Both the position numbers and the translations under genes were made by a program. The notes under the pieces were generated by a model. That model saw nothing but the letters and a program-made list of their open reading frames with translations. It did not search any database and had not been told where the DNA came from. This document shows, in pieces, positions 26,283-36,600 of a stretch of DNA of 61,254 nt. Each line of letters begins with the position of its first letter. Position 1 is the stretch's first letter. This stretch comes from CAZOOK01 sp964581385 (GTDB taxonomy: Bacteria > Pseudomonadota > Gammaproteobacteria > Nevskiales > Nevskiaceae): contig CAZOOK010000032.1 of assembly GCA_964581385.1 (NCBI GenBank), positions 1 through 61,254 on the forward strand, written 5' to 3'.

Positions 26283-27275
26283 TCAACCGCTTTCAAAATA
26301 ACGAAACACCTTCCTCCCAAGCGCGTCGTCACCGTCGCGTTCCCATAACTTCTTCCACACCGGATCGCCGAGCGTCGCGAGGACCGCTCTCCGTTCTGGC
26401 CAGAACAAATCGTACACGTACAACTCGTACTCGCGCAAGACGTACAGCGTCCTGGTATGAGGTACGAAGAAGAAATTAATAAACCTTTCGTTGTTCGACT
26501 CGTTGAAATACGGAATTTCCACGCAGTTTCCTCCGGCGTTTCGTATGAACAGCGACGCATTGTAATTCGTGGCGTTGGAAAAGGAGAAGACAAATGGTGC
26601 GACGGGCGAGCCAGGTGGCCAAGCATGAGCTTCCCTGCTCTCAGGGTCCTCGTAGTTGAACACACGCGTGCCTCGTGGCACATCGCTTATCCTCTGATGC
26701 TGCGTCAAAAGACCTGTTTTGAATGAAAGAAACACATACATGTCCGGAAACTCTTCAGACGTGTACAGAATACCCTCGTCTGACATTCTGTCGTACAACA
26801 AACGGGTTGTTAGGTAATCGCCAATGTCTCTCTGAAAAACAATTGATTTTGTTTTAGAGTTGTAGACGAGAAGGTTAAACCGCGATTGTGGATCCCACGT
26901 TGTCCACACCATCGTGAAGAAAACACCAAATGGCACAATCTCAAAGTAATTGGAGGATTCAGGCAGGTCGCACACATGCTCAAACGCGAGCGTGCGGACG
27001 TTGAAAAGTCTTACGCCGCTGCGAGACATGAACAAACACGTGTCCGTTCCGATGATGGACTTCATGCACTGTGGAGATAGTTCTTGCGGCTCAAAGTAGC
27101 ACCTCCCAACATCAAACGTCCGAAGGTTCACGACGACCAAGAACTTGGAGTACGTGACAATCAGGTAATCGCACCCTGCGGCGTCGCGGTGCATACAAGT
27201 CAACCAACGGCCGCCGGCATCGTGACGCGTACGCAGAGGCACGCTACGAACAAATCTCATCATCGTACTCTGCAT
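26283..27275 (-). CDS. Beta-propeller family protein C (330 aa)
   Basis: The start is the ATG at 27275, placed directly after AAAAAGAGAA; the same leader precedes protein D. Alternative ATGs lie at 27263 and 27260. The order is as in B: SVPLRTRHDAGGRW and MHRDAAGCDYLIVTYSKF, propeller strands, then YVYDLFWPERRAVLATLGDP and FRYFESG. Base composition is visibly richer in A/T than the surrounding genome, consistent with recent acquisition or relaxed constraint. Confidence 0.82.
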   Translation of the reverse strand: MQSTMMRFVRSVPLRTRHDAGGRWLTCMHRDAAGCDYLIVTYSKFLVVVNLRTFDVGRCYFEPQELSPQCMKSIIGTDTCLFMSRSGVRLFNVRTLAFEHVCDLPESSNYFEIVPFGVFFTMVWTTWDPQSRFNLLVYNSKTKSIVFQRDIGDYLTTRLLYDRMSDEGILYTSEEFPDMYVFLSFKTGLLTQHQRISDVPRGTRVFNYEDPESREAHAWPPGSPVAPFVFSFSNATNYNASLFIRNAGGNCVEIPYFNESNNERFINFFFVPHTRTLYVLREYELYVYDLFWPERRAVLATLGDPVWKKLWERDGDDALGRKVFRYFESG

Positions 27276-27326
27276 TTCTCTTTTTGTACAGTGCGGTGCG
27301 GCACATATATATGCACTTGCGACACT

Positions 27327-28352
27327 TCAATTGTCACCACCACCACCGCTTGAATGTGGTAGAAATCCAATCACGCCCCACGCCACGGCGTGGTCACCGT
27401 CAATGCGCCTAAAAAAGTACGAAAACGTCGGATGGCCAAGTGCGGCGAGAAGAGCCGCGTTCGGCGCTGGCAGAACGTCGTACACGTACAATTTGCGCAC
27501 GTACACGACGTACACCCGGTGATTCTCCGGCATGTAGAAGAAATCCACCATGCCGTAGACATCGTCGTCGTTCTCGTAGTCCGCGCGCATAATCAACTCG
27601 TTGTTCAAGAACAAACTCACTCTCCTTAAGTAAAAGTCGTCGACGACGTTGATCGAGGGCTTGTACGCACCGGGAGGCCAGACAAACATCTCAGATTTGT
27701 ATCGGCGTGCAAATTCATAAGCTTCGTTTTGTGTTGGCGTTGGAATGTTCTCAAACGTCCATGTCGCAAACGACAATTTGACCGTCCACCCAGGACCGTG
27801 GTATTGCTTGCTGTAGTCGCGAAAGATGATGCCGTCGTTAACCCTCATATTTTCAATCAGGTCGAGCCTGGTGTTCTCGGTCTTCGTTGCGTGTTCGAAC
27901 ACGAACGTGCCTGTGCTTGGGTCGTACACAAACATGGTCACGAACGTGCGTTGATGGAACGGGTTGAAGTGACGCGTCGATTGACGAGTGAACTGCGTGC
28001 ATATAATCAAAATGAAGCGGCTGTAATTGTATGCCTTGTAAGACTGCGCCAAAGCGGGTAATGCGCGAATCCTTCGAAACGCGAGTGTGTGCACGTTGAA
28101 CAATACGACTCCGCTGGGGCCGACCAACATGCACTCGTCTGTTCCGATGACCGATACGGCCGACAAAACCTCGTATTCATGCGGCCGCGCGACGCGGCGC
28201 ACATTCAGCGTGCGCAGAGGCACGACTGCGAATGAAAGACCATAATATACGACGATGCAATCCTCGCCACGTGAATCGCGATGCGGAATAGCAAAGATGG
28301 CACTATTGTCGACATCCGACAAAGGAACCACTCGTGTGAGCGCGGCGCTCAT
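27327..28352 (-). CDS. Beta-propeller family protein D (341 aa)
   Basis: The start is the ATG at 28352 (MSAALTRVVPLSDVDN), preceded by CCAAAAAGAGAA. The N-terminal IPHRDSRGEDCIVVYYGL matches the HRD-containing opening of B and C, and VVPLRTLNVRRV matches their second block. The C-terminal signature is looser (YVYDVLPAPNAALLAALGHP, then RIDGDHAV and IGFL). It is the outermost member of a run of four tandem paralogs and is divergent from the 838-aa gene across 64 bp. Confidence 0.82.
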   Translation of the reverse strand: MSAALTRVVPLSDVDNSAIFAIPHRDSRGEDCIVVYYGLSFAVVPLRTLNVRRVARPHEYEVLSAVSVIGTDECMLVGPSGVVLFNVHTLAFRRIRALPALAQSYKAYNYSRFILIICTQFTRQSTRHFNPFHQRTFVTMFVYDPSTGTFVFEHATKTENTRLDLIENMRVNDGIIFRDYSKQYHGPGWTVKLSFATWTFENIPTPTQNEAYEFARRYKSEMFVWPPGAYKPSINVVDDFYLRRVSLFLNNELIMRADYENDDDVYGMVDFFYMPENHRVYVVYVRKLYVYDVLPAPNAALLAALGHPTFSYFFRRIDGDHAVAWGVIGFLPHSSGGGGDN

Positions 28353-28416
28353 TTCTCTTTTTGGTCGTGCTCGTCGTCCGCCGTACGTACGTACGCACAC
28401 ACGCCAACGCGCGGCG

Positions 28417-30933
28417 ATGTGGTACGACGCGCGGCACGTCGAGGCGAGCGCCGCGGCCGCGCTCGCCGTGTTGCGAGCGGCGCCGAGCACACATGCAACC
28501 GACGTCGCCGTCGCGCTCTCCGCCGCGCGCGTGCACAGTGCTACGACGTCAACCGAGAACGGGTCGATTGGCGGCGTCGCGGTCGTCGAGGTGTCCGACG
28601 CCGCGCCGACCGCGCGCTACGAACTGTCGCGCTTGAGCGCCAAGTTGCTCGGCGAGGTTGTGTCGGGGCTCGCCGCCGCCGAAAAGACCGTCGCAACAAT
28701 CGGCCATCGTGCCCCGTCGCGCTTCGACGTCGAGTTCCCGCGCGTCGTCGCCGCGTGGGCCTTCGCCGTCGACGCCGCCGAGCTCGGCGCTGCCGCGCGA
28801 ACAGCCGAGGGCGCCGTCGTCCTCCCCGTCGTCACGCGTGCCGAAGACGACGCCGCGCTCGTGTTTAGCCCGAACCGTCCGCCGTGCGCGAACGACGCCT
28901 CGTCGTGCGAGGCGCGCCGACTCACGCGCGGCGCGATGGGCCTCAACGCGTTCGACCACGCGAGAGAGTACCGCTCGCGAGAGTGCGTCTTGTGTGTGCG
29001 CGTTCGCGTCGCCAACGTGTGGCTGCACGCGTTCACGCGCCACGAGCGCGCGTCGAGGTGCGCGCAGCCGTACCGCTCGCTCATCGGACCGGGAGAGTAC
29101 GGCGCGCACGCGATGATCGAGCGCGGCGCACCGCCCGACGCGACTGCGACCGCGACAGACGCCGACGCGACCGACGACGCCTTTTACGGCATCTCCGACC
29201 CGTTCGTGTTGCACACGTCGGCGCGTCTCGACGTCGACATCGACCGCGCGCGGTTCGTTCAACGCGGCGTGGATTTTAGGTCGACTCCGCCGGACCTGCT
29301 TCGAGCGACGGTCGCGCGCGCCAAGGCGCGCGCCGATCGTCTTGACACCGACGAGCGCGTCTCGTCGTGGCTCGAGGCGGAGTCGACTGCCACGCAGGTC
29401 GCGAGACACATCTGGGCGTCGTCGTTTGCAACGTCGCTGCAAGCGTACGTGCGCGCGGCGCAGCGCTCCGCGGCTCGCCACGACGACGCGCGCGCCGCGC
29501 TCGTGCGCGTCGTCGCCGCGGCGTTTGTTCCGCGCGTGGTTGCGCCGCACCTCGCGCGCGCCGCCGCGCCGCGCGCCAAGCGGACGCGAATTCAACACCT
29601 CCTCCGACGCGTCTTGTGCGATGACGACGCACGCGCACACACGCTCGCGCCGCTCGTCGCTCACAACGACACGTGCGACCTCGTCGCCGTCGCGCTGTGT
29701 TCGTTCTTTGCGCGCAACGGTCACGTCGAGAGCGCCGCGCTCGCGCTTCGAGTGACGTTTTTGGGCGCGGGCGCGCGCGGGCGCGTCGCCGCCATTGCCG
29801 AGGCGTGTCCGACCGTCGTCGCGCTCGCGCTTCGCCGATTCGTGTGGGTGTCGTGTTGCTCTGCGGCGACGCGCGGCGCTGCCGAGCTCGACGCCGACGC
29901 CGAACTCGGAGCGCTCGTCGAGGAGCGCGCGTTCCGTCAGGGGGGGTGGGCAAGCGCCGAATCGGCCGCCGCCGCCGCGTGGCCAACGTCGGCCGTGTTC
30001 GTCGAGGCCGTCGAACGCGAGACGCGTCTCTCGTTTTCGACGTCGTCTTTTCAAGAGCAACATCAACATCAACATCAACGTGACCCTCGACTCGTGCGCA
30101 TGCCTCTGCACTGGTTCGACCTCGACGACGCGCGCGCGGGACTAAAGAGCCTCAACCGAACCATCGTGCTTTGCGCGGCGTGTCCGGCGATCAAGTGTCC
30201 CGTCGTGCGCGCGCGCGACCGCTCGAGCGCGCGCGCGTGCGCGACGGCGCGCGTGACTGCGGGCGACATGCAGCTCGACGCGTTCACGGGCGAGCTCGTG
30301 TGCGTGAAACGTCGCGCGGCCACGCGCCACGCGCGCGGCGAGCGCGCGGCTCTGCTCGAGGCCGAGATGAACGCGCGCGAGAACGACGCGCGGCAATCGT
30401 TGTCGGCATCGGATTCAGACGACACGATCGACGCGGCGGCCGACGACTTTGACAACGGGCTTGGACTCGGTGCTCGCGACGAAGGAGGAGGAGGAGGGCG
30501 TGGATTGTCGCGCGAGGTCGAGCGGCAGCACCGCCGCGTCACGAAGCACAGCGCGTGCGTCCCGTTTGTGCTTCACGGGCGCCTTCTCGAGTTTGCGGGC
30601 GAGCTCGTGGGGCTGTGCTGGCAGTGTGGCGCGGCGACGACGGTGGATGCGTTCTCGACACGGCGCAACGGTTTGACGTGCGGGTCGTGCGACGCGAACG
30701 CGGCCGAACAGGCCCGGCGCGAGATGCAGCAAACGTGCGCTCGGTGCGGCGAGCGCGCAGAGAAGAACGCGGCGCTGACGGTCGCGGCGTTCCAGCTACC
30801 TCCGCCGCGACCGCGGTTCGGCGAGATTGTGTTTTGCTCGTCGTGTGCGCGCCACGCGTCGCGCGCGCTGCGCAAGCTCAAAGTGAGAGGCGCGCCGTGG
30901 GTGAACTGGCGACTCCTCGTCGAGGCCATGTGA
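28417..30933 (+). CDS. Hypothetical Ala/Arg-rich protein with C-terminal zinc clusters (838 aa)
   Basis: The start is the ATG at 28417 (MWYDARHVEASAAAA); the frame is open upstream but overlaps the divergent gene. The first 560 residues are Ala/Arg/Val-rich without membrane segments, and the protein lacks recognisable enzymatic motifs. From about residue 580 there are Cys groups: VLCAACPAIKC, then CWQC with CGSC 17 residues later, then CARC with CSSC about 30 residues later. Two treble-clef or ribbon-type zinc sites are plausible. A short helical tail follows (APWVNWRLLVEAM). Possible roles are in transcription or DNA handling; I do not recognise the family. Confidence 0.8.
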   Translation: MWYDARHVEASAAAALAVLRAAPSTHATDVAVALSAARVHSATTSTENGSIGGVAVVEVSDAAPTARYELSRLSAKLLGEVVSGLAAAEKTVATIGHRAPSRFDVEFPRVVAAWAFAVDAAELGAAARTAEGAVVLPVVTRAEDDAALVFSPNRPPCANDASSCEARRLTRGAMGLNAFDHAREYRSRECVLCVRVRVANVWLHAFTRHERASRCAQPYRSLIGPGEYGAHAMIERGAPPDATATATDADATDDAFYGISDPFVLHTSARLDVDIDRARFVQRGVDFRSTPPDLLRATVARAKARADRLDTDERVSSWLEAESTATQVARHIWASSFATSLQAYVRAAQRSAARHDDARAALVRVVAAAFVPRVVAPHLARAAAPRAKRTRIQHLLRRVLCDDDARAHTLAPLVAHNDTCDLVAVALCSFFARNGHVESAALALRVTFLGAGARGRVAAIAEACPTVVALALRRFVWVSCCSAATRGAAELDADAELGALVEERAFRQGGWASAESAAAAAWPTSAVFVEAVERETRLSFSTSSFQEQHQHQHQRDPRLVRMPLHWFDLDDARAGLKSLNRTIVLCAACPAIKCPVVRARDRSSARACATARVTAGDMQLDAFTGELVCVKRRAATRHARGERAALLEAEMNARENDARQSLSASDSDDTIDAAADDFDNGLGLGARDEGGGGGRGLSREVERQHRRVTKHSACVPFVLHGRLLEFAGELVGLCWQCGAATTVDAFSTRRNGLTCGSCDANAAEQARREMQQTCARCGERAEKNAALTVAAFQLPPPRPRFGEIVFCSSCARHASRALRKLKVRGAPWVNWRLLVEAM

Positions 30934-30946
30934 TCTCGTCGCTTCT

Positions 30947-31201
30947 TCAATCGTAATCGCGCATGTCCTGCCCATCGTCCGCCAACCACGATGGTCGCTC
31001 GTCGTCGATCACCTTGATTGGGACGACCGGCGTCGAAGCGACGCAAACAAACGGAAACACCATGATGAACGCGAGCCACGATCGAATCGCGATCGTCGTC
31101 TTGAGGTGTTCGCGCGCCGCGAGTGCGCGCTCGTGCGCGCGCTGGAGCGCTGCGACCGAACGTCGACGAGCGAGCTCGCGCGGGACACGAACGTGCATCA
31201 T
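30947..31201 (-). CDS. Small single-pass membrane protein (84 aa)
   Basis: The start is the ATG at 31201 (MMHVRVPRELARRR). A basic helical head of about 45 residues is followed by one hydrophobic helix (WLAFIMVFPFVCVA) and a short acidic tail ending in DGQDMRDYD. By the positive-inside rule it is probably an N-in membrane protein. An ACAACGCAACGCAACA element lies 18-34 bases upstream. Confidence 0.6.
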   Translation of the reverse strand: MMHVRVPRELARRRSVAALQRAHERALAAREHLKTTIAIRSWLAFIMVFPFVCVASTPVVPIKVIDDERPSWLADDGQDMRDYD

Positions 31202-31218
31202 CGGCAAGACGAGACGGT

Positions 31219-31235
31219 GTTGCGTTGCGTTGTGT
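31219..31235 (-). promoter_or_regulatory. ACAACGCAAC element upstream of the 84-aa gene
   Basis: Read on the minus strand, ACACAACGCAACGCAAC lies 18-34 bases before the ATG at 31201. The same motif is found before the genes starting at 47626, 49552, 49919 and, in part, 15217 and 48970. Confidence 0.45.
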
Positions 31236-32390
31236 TCACTCTTGTTGAATCCCGCCAATCCCAACCATGCTTGCGACTCGCGTTACATGCGCGCCGTCAC
31301 CATCGTCTCGTACGAAAAAGTCTGACCAGACAGGGTGTCCCAGAGAGGCAAGAATCGCGTCGTGGAACGCGCCGTACAGGTAGACGAACTTCACGTTGCC
31401 GAACGACGTCGCAAAGTAGAGCTTGCGGGTGTCTGCGGAAAACATGATGTCCGCCATAATAAAATGGTCAGACGCTTCAAACGGTACGACGCGCCGAAGC
31501 GACCAGGTGGCCGTGTCGTAAATGTGAATCTCGTTCCGACCGTTGTGTCCTTGTTTCACGAATCCTTCCGCTGCGTATGATCCCTTGGGCGAAAGAGTCA
31601 AATGAGAGTTATCCGGTTTGTAAAACTCGCGCTTGTTGTTTCCCATTTTTTCGTACGACCGTTTCAATGACCCGTCGGCGTTGAACTTGTACACGCGTAC
31701 GATGTTTATTTCGTTGTTGAAGTCTTCGTGAGACCGCGACGCAATCACGGAGACACACAGCGTGCTTCCGTCTTGCGACATCGCCATTTGAAACCGGCGC
31801 ATAACTGCGTTCGGTGCTGCGCGCTCGACTGGGTTGTCGAGTCGCCCCGTCAGGCGCCAGTCGCGCGCAGACGCAGCCGACGTGTCGATGACGGCGATTG
31901 TACCGTCACGCTGAGCAACAAACAAGCGCCGTCCGTCTGGTGAGAAGCGCGCCGAGTACACATTCTGGTGGCCCGGAATCTCGAGACGCGCTGGTTCATG
32001 AGGGCCGGCGACATGCATGTCGTACACAAAGATGATATTTTGGCCAAGAAACGTGACGAAGTAGCGACTGTTGGGCGAGTACAAATATTCGTTCGAGCCA
32101 GTGTACCTGCTCATCGTCGTGTGTTCGTCGGAGAGAAATTGCCCGGTCTCAAGCGAGTACCGCTTCTGATTCGTTTGATCATACGCAGCGATTATTTCGT
32201 TTCCATCCGGCGAGAAGTCGGCGTATCTGACACCTGATTTGATCTTAAACCGCGTCGCCCGGCCGCTTCGCACGTCGCACACGTAGACGGTCCCGTTCTC
32301 GCAACACAAGACCGCTCGCGTTCCGCCGCGCACGAACCCGGCGACGCGAATGAATGCGTCGAGCGCGACGACGGTCTCAATGTGGTCCAT
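31236..32390 (-). CDS. WD40-like beta-propeller protein E (384 aa)
   Basis: The start is the ATG at 32390, after TAAAAAAAAG. WD40-style blades are easy to see: VYVCDVRSGRATRFK, YADFSPDGNEIIAAYD, YSARFSPDGRRLFVAQRDG and LTLSPKGSYAAEGF. The C-terminus carries the family signature (YLYGAFHDAILASLGHPVW, then RDDGDGAHVTRV). It is closest to protein H at 50003 (both open MDH/MEH-I-E-T with VAGFVRGG/YAAFVRNG) despite lying on the other strand 18 kb away. Confidence 0.88.
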   Translation of the reverse strand: MDHIETVVALDAFIRVAGFVRGGTRAVLCCENGTVYVCDVRSGRATRFKIKSGVRYADFSPDGNEIIAAYDQTNQKRYSLETGQFLSDEHTTMSRYTGSNEYLYSPNSRYFVTFLGQNIIFVYDMHVAGPHEPARLEIPGHQNVYSARFSPDGRRLFVAQRDGTIAVIDTSAASARDWRLTGRLDNPVERAAPNAVMRRFQMAMSQDGSTLCVSVIASRSHEDFNNEINIVRVYKFNADGSLKRSYEKMGNNKREFYKPDNSHLTLSPKGSYAAEGFVKQGHNGRNEIHIYDTATWSLRRVVPFEASDHFIMADIMFSADTRKLYFATSFGNVKFVYLYGAFHDAILASLGHPVWSDFFVRDDGDGAHVTRVASMVGIGGIQQE

Positions 32391-32436
32391 CTTTTTTTTA
32401 CGTGTGAACTGATTTCAAAGATACGTTCGCTCACAA

Positions 32437-33540
32437 TCAACCCATTTCGTAGCGACCGACGAGTTTGGCCACATTCGGGCCTGCGATCGTCGGTCTCCGC
32501 GACACCATGGAGCGCGGGCGCCGCTCCGTCTCTTCGTCGCTCATGATGGCGGGCAGAGGCGGGTGCGCCGCGGCCACGTGCAGCGCGCTGATCTCGACGC
32601 TCATCGGACGCCGAACGAGGTCCATGTCGGGGTTGCTGTAAAACATGTAGTGCGAGTCGGGCGAGAACGACAACAAGTAGTCGTACGAATCAAACTGGGC
32701 GTGCATTCGTCCGGTCTCGAGGTCCCACACGTGCACGTTCGTGACGAACGTTGTGCGCGGCGACTCGGCGATGCACACGAGAAACCGTCCGTCGGGCGAA
32801 AACATCGCCTTGGCGATACGTTTGCTATCGAAGATTTTAGTCGGTTTCTTTGGGGCGTGCGTGGTCGCGTCGAGGTGCACGAGGTGAAGGTCGGGGCCCG
32901 ACACGAGGACGACTGTGCGTCCGTTCTGTGCGACGTCGACGCTGTTGATCGTGTCGCCCTCGGCGTACAACTCGCTCGCGACAATTCGTTTTCCCGTCTT
33001 GACATTCACCACATCGAGGTGCGCGTGCGTCGCGTCTGACCCGTCGGGCATGCCAAACGAGCACATCACAAAGTGCGTCCGCACGAGCGTCATCGACGCG
33101 TGGTCGATGCGCGGATGGTTGAACTCGAGTTTCGTCAACATGCTCCGCGTCTCGAAATCCCACATTACAACAGCACCGGTGCGGTCGGCGATGAAAAAGA
33201 GACCGTTCGGAGCACAGTACACTGCAACGAATTTGGCGTCAACCGTCAAGAGCAAATCAGGTTGGTCGCGCGGATTGTCGACGACGTCGTTGAACAGAAA
33301 CAACGCGTGCGTCGACGTCGCCATCACCGCCTTTGAGTCGGGCGCCCACGTCAGATGGTCGATGATTTCGTCGTAAAACGCAGGAACGACCGAAACTTGT
33401 GCGCCCGTGCGCGTGTCGAACACGACGAACGAGAATTTCTTGTAAAACCCCGACGCGAGCACGTAGCGGCCGTTCGGCGACACCGCGCCGATTTTACTCA
33501 CATTCACCCCAACCGGCTTCAACACGAGTTCGTCCACCAT
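32437..33540 (-). CDS. WD40-like beta-propeller protein F (367 aa)
   Basis: The start is the ATG at 33540 (MVDELVLKPVGVNVSK), with an A-run nine bases upstream. Blades contain SPNGRYVLASGF, WAPDSKAVMATST, VVMWDFETRSM, FSPDGRFLVCIAES and VHVWDLETGRM, which are classic WD40-type spacing. Unlike its relatives it lacks the C-terminal LATLG/RDGD signature and instead ends in a Ser/Arg-rich tail (MSDEETERRPRSMVSRRP). It may be a separate acquisition or a member that lost the tail. It is divergent from the 4239-aa gene across 145 bp. Confidence 0.88.
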   Translation of the reverse strand: MVDELVLKPVGVNVSKIGAVSPNGRYVLASGFYKKFSFVVFDTRTGAQVSVVPAFYDEIIDHLTWAPDSKAVMATSTHALFLFNDVVDNPRDQPDLLLTVDAKFVAVYCAPNGLFFIADRTGAVVMWDFETRSMLTKLEFNHPRIDHASMTLVRTHFVMCSFGMPDGSDATHAHLDVVNVKTGKRIVASELYAEGDTINSVDVAQNGRTVVLVSGPDLHLVHLDATTHAPKKPTKIFDSKRIAKAMFSPDGRFLVCIAESPRTTFVTNVHVWDLETGRMHAQFDSYDYLLSFSPDSHYMFYSNPDMDLVRRPMSVEISALHVAAAHPPLPAIMSDEETERRPRSMVSRRPTIAGPNVAKLVGRYEMG

Positions 33541-33685
33541 GATCGTTTTTTCATCGTGCGTGTGTGTTCGCGAACATACGACCGACACGATGTGCAGCTC
33601 GTGTGCCTATCTCGTCGCCGCGCGCGACTAAAAAAACAACGATTGCTCCAAACCGAAACGCTCGCGCGCGCACTACGCCGCGACG

Positions 33686-36600
33686 ATGAGCGCGCCCGCC
33701 CCCGTGCTCGACCTCGAGTCGCAAACGCCGCCGACGCCAACGCACCGTCCGGGCGCGTTGTTGCGCCGTTTGCGCCAAGTCCAAAATGCTGAAACGCCGC
33801 TTCTTGGCTCGGACGCCAACGCCGGAGTCGAAGGAGACCAGGTCAACTCGTTGCGCGACGTCGCGCCTTTCGCGAGCCAAGCGCGTCTCGGCGGCGGGGG
33901 CGCCGATTTCCAAAACACCCCCGATCGGTTGGCCGCCATGGACGTGTACCACCGCGCAGACAAACACGCGAGCCGGTGGGAGCCGAAGCTTCGATCAGAG
34001 TGGAACCAGTTCTACGTCGCGCGCGCGTTTGGGCTCTTTGTCGGCATCGTCGTCTTCTGGGTGTGTTTCACGCTCATCTCCGCCGTTCCAGGATGGCAGA
34101 AACAGTGCCCGAACGGCCCAAACGGACAGCTGTGCAACGGCCAGGGGTACTGTGGCGATTTCGGAGAGTGCGTGTGCACGAACGCGCTCTTCAGCGGCCA
34201 GAACTGCGGCGTCACGCCGACCGCCATCGCGTACGACCCCAACACCGACACCTTCTGCAACGGGCGCGGCGTCCCGAACCCGATGACGTTCGACGAGGTC
34301 TACGACGAGTGTTTGTATTTGCCGGCGACCCCTGGCGACGCGCACCCCACGCAGCGCGGGTGGCTCTACCCCGCGTGCGTGTCGCGCCTCAACGCCAAGT
34401 ACGCGCAGCTCAGCCGCGCGTGGGGAAACGTCGACGCCGTCCTCGCCGTCCGAAACCTCGGTGGTGTCCCGATTTGTCAGTGCACCGGCATGTGGACCGG
34501 AGCCGCGTGCGAGTTTACGGGGTGTCCGTTTCTCATCGGCGGTGCGGTCTGCGCCGGAAACGGAAACAAAACCGTCGGGCTCTTCTACAACGGCTCGTAC
34601 GACGAGGCAAACACGGGGTGCCAGTGCCTCAACCCGTTCTCGCTCATGCAGCCCGCGACGCTCGCGCTCTTCTCCGACAACCTCAAGCGCGTCATCGCGT
34701 CGAACCAGCAGTACCTCGACTTCTTCAACCAACCGCAGTGCGGCCAGCTCGTCGTCAGCGGCAACGCGCTCTTCCTCATGAAGGGGAAGTTGTCGGAGGA
34801 CGGGCTCTCGACCACGGCGTTCGCGTGCCGGTGCGACGGAGAGCACTTTGGCGTCGCGTGTCAGCGCGGCAAGTGTCCCGAGTACGTCGTCAACGGCGTC
34901 AAGACCATTTGCGCCGGAAACGGACACCACGACGTCGGGTTCGGGCGTGAGCTCAACGTCTCGACGTGTGTCGGCAACTGCGAGGTCGTGTGCGCCCCTG
35001 GCTACAGCGTGTGCAAGCCGCCCGGCGTGTACAACGGCCGCGGAACGACGTGCGCGTCGCCGAACCACCCTGACCAGTACGAGTTCTCGGCCGCGTGCGC
35101 CGTCGCGCGCGCGACGTTCAGCCAGTGCACGTCGGGCGGAGCGGCGCCGTGCCCGACCGTCGGGCCAGAGCAGTGTCCGTCCGCCCGACCGTGGCGGTGC
35201 GCCGACGGGACGTGCGTCGCGTCGAGCGCGGCCGCGAGCCCCATCGCGCCCAACGCGCCGGGAGGGACGTGCTCGCTCGGGTTCACGACGGCCACGCTCG
35301 ACTGGCCGTTCTACGACCAAGTGCGCGCGTCGAAACGGTGCGATTTTGCGTCGCGATCGGTGTCGTTCGCCGACTGTCTCGCGCGCGTCTTGCCGAACAC
35401 CTTTGTGTTCGACGACAACCAGACCGACCTCGCAGTTGACGACGACGGGACGGTGACGGCGTCGCGCATCGTGTTCCGCCCTCCGACTCAACTCGTGTGG
35501 TTCTTGCTCGAAGTCGCACCCGTCTCTGCTGCGTCGGGGCTCAACGTCACGTCGAGCGTGGCGTTCTTGGGGCGGCAGCAGACGTTCGCGCCCATCAGCG
35601 CGTCGGCCGGGTCGGCGACCACCGGAACGCGAACCGCCACCACCATCACCACCATCGCGTACGCGCCGCAAACAAACTACACGCTCCCTGGCTTCGATGC
35701 CCAATCGTACGCGGACGCGTCTGCGAGCGCCGCGCCAACGACGCTCACGATGCGCGCGGTCAATTCGGGAACGAGCCCCGGCGCCATCGCGTCGTCCGTC
35801 GTCGTCTTCCCCGTTCCGTTCTGGGGCGCGCAACAAGCGGGCGAAGCGGCGGGGTCGAACACCGCGCCCGTGCCCGACGTGTGGCGGAGGTTTCGGCTGC
35901 GCAACACGCGCGACGGGACGTTCGTCGTGTGCGACACGCTCGGGTACGTCGCGGAGTTTGAGGATTTCGGCGCGCCCGCCTCGGCGTTCGCGCCCGTTCC
36001 GTTCACAAACGTGACGGTGTTGTTTCTGAGCGGGCTTGGGCCAAACAAGGCCGTGACGTCGGCGCTCGCAACGACTGGCCTCGCGCCCTTCACCAACGCC
36101 GTCCAGCTCGACACGTGCATGTCTGCGCTCGATGTGTGCACGTTTTTCTGGAACTCGACCTCCTCGACGATGTTTTCTCTCAATCAAAACGTGTACGCGT
36201 GCTTCGACCTCCCCGACTCCTCGGCGCTCACGTCGGGGTGGCGCGTCCAACGAAGCGCGTGCACGGTGAACGCGACGCGCGCGTTTTCTTCGTCGTTATT
36301 TTTCGTGCGCACGGCGCGTTACGCGCTCACGGCCGCGAACCTCGCGCCCGTCGCGCAGTCGCGCGCGGCGTTTGATCCCGGTACGTGGGCCGTTCAGTTC
36401 GTCGTCGATCCGTTGTCGCTCGACGTCGTGTGGTCGGCTGTCGCGCCCGTGCGCATCGTGTCGATCGAGGCGCTCGCGTTCGCCGACATCACCTTGCCGT
36501 GCACGTGTCCGGTGACGGTGTTCCTGACCAACACGAACGTGTCGACGCAAAACATGCAGTTCGGGTCGAACGCCGATTTGGGCCGGTCGGCGTTCGCGCC

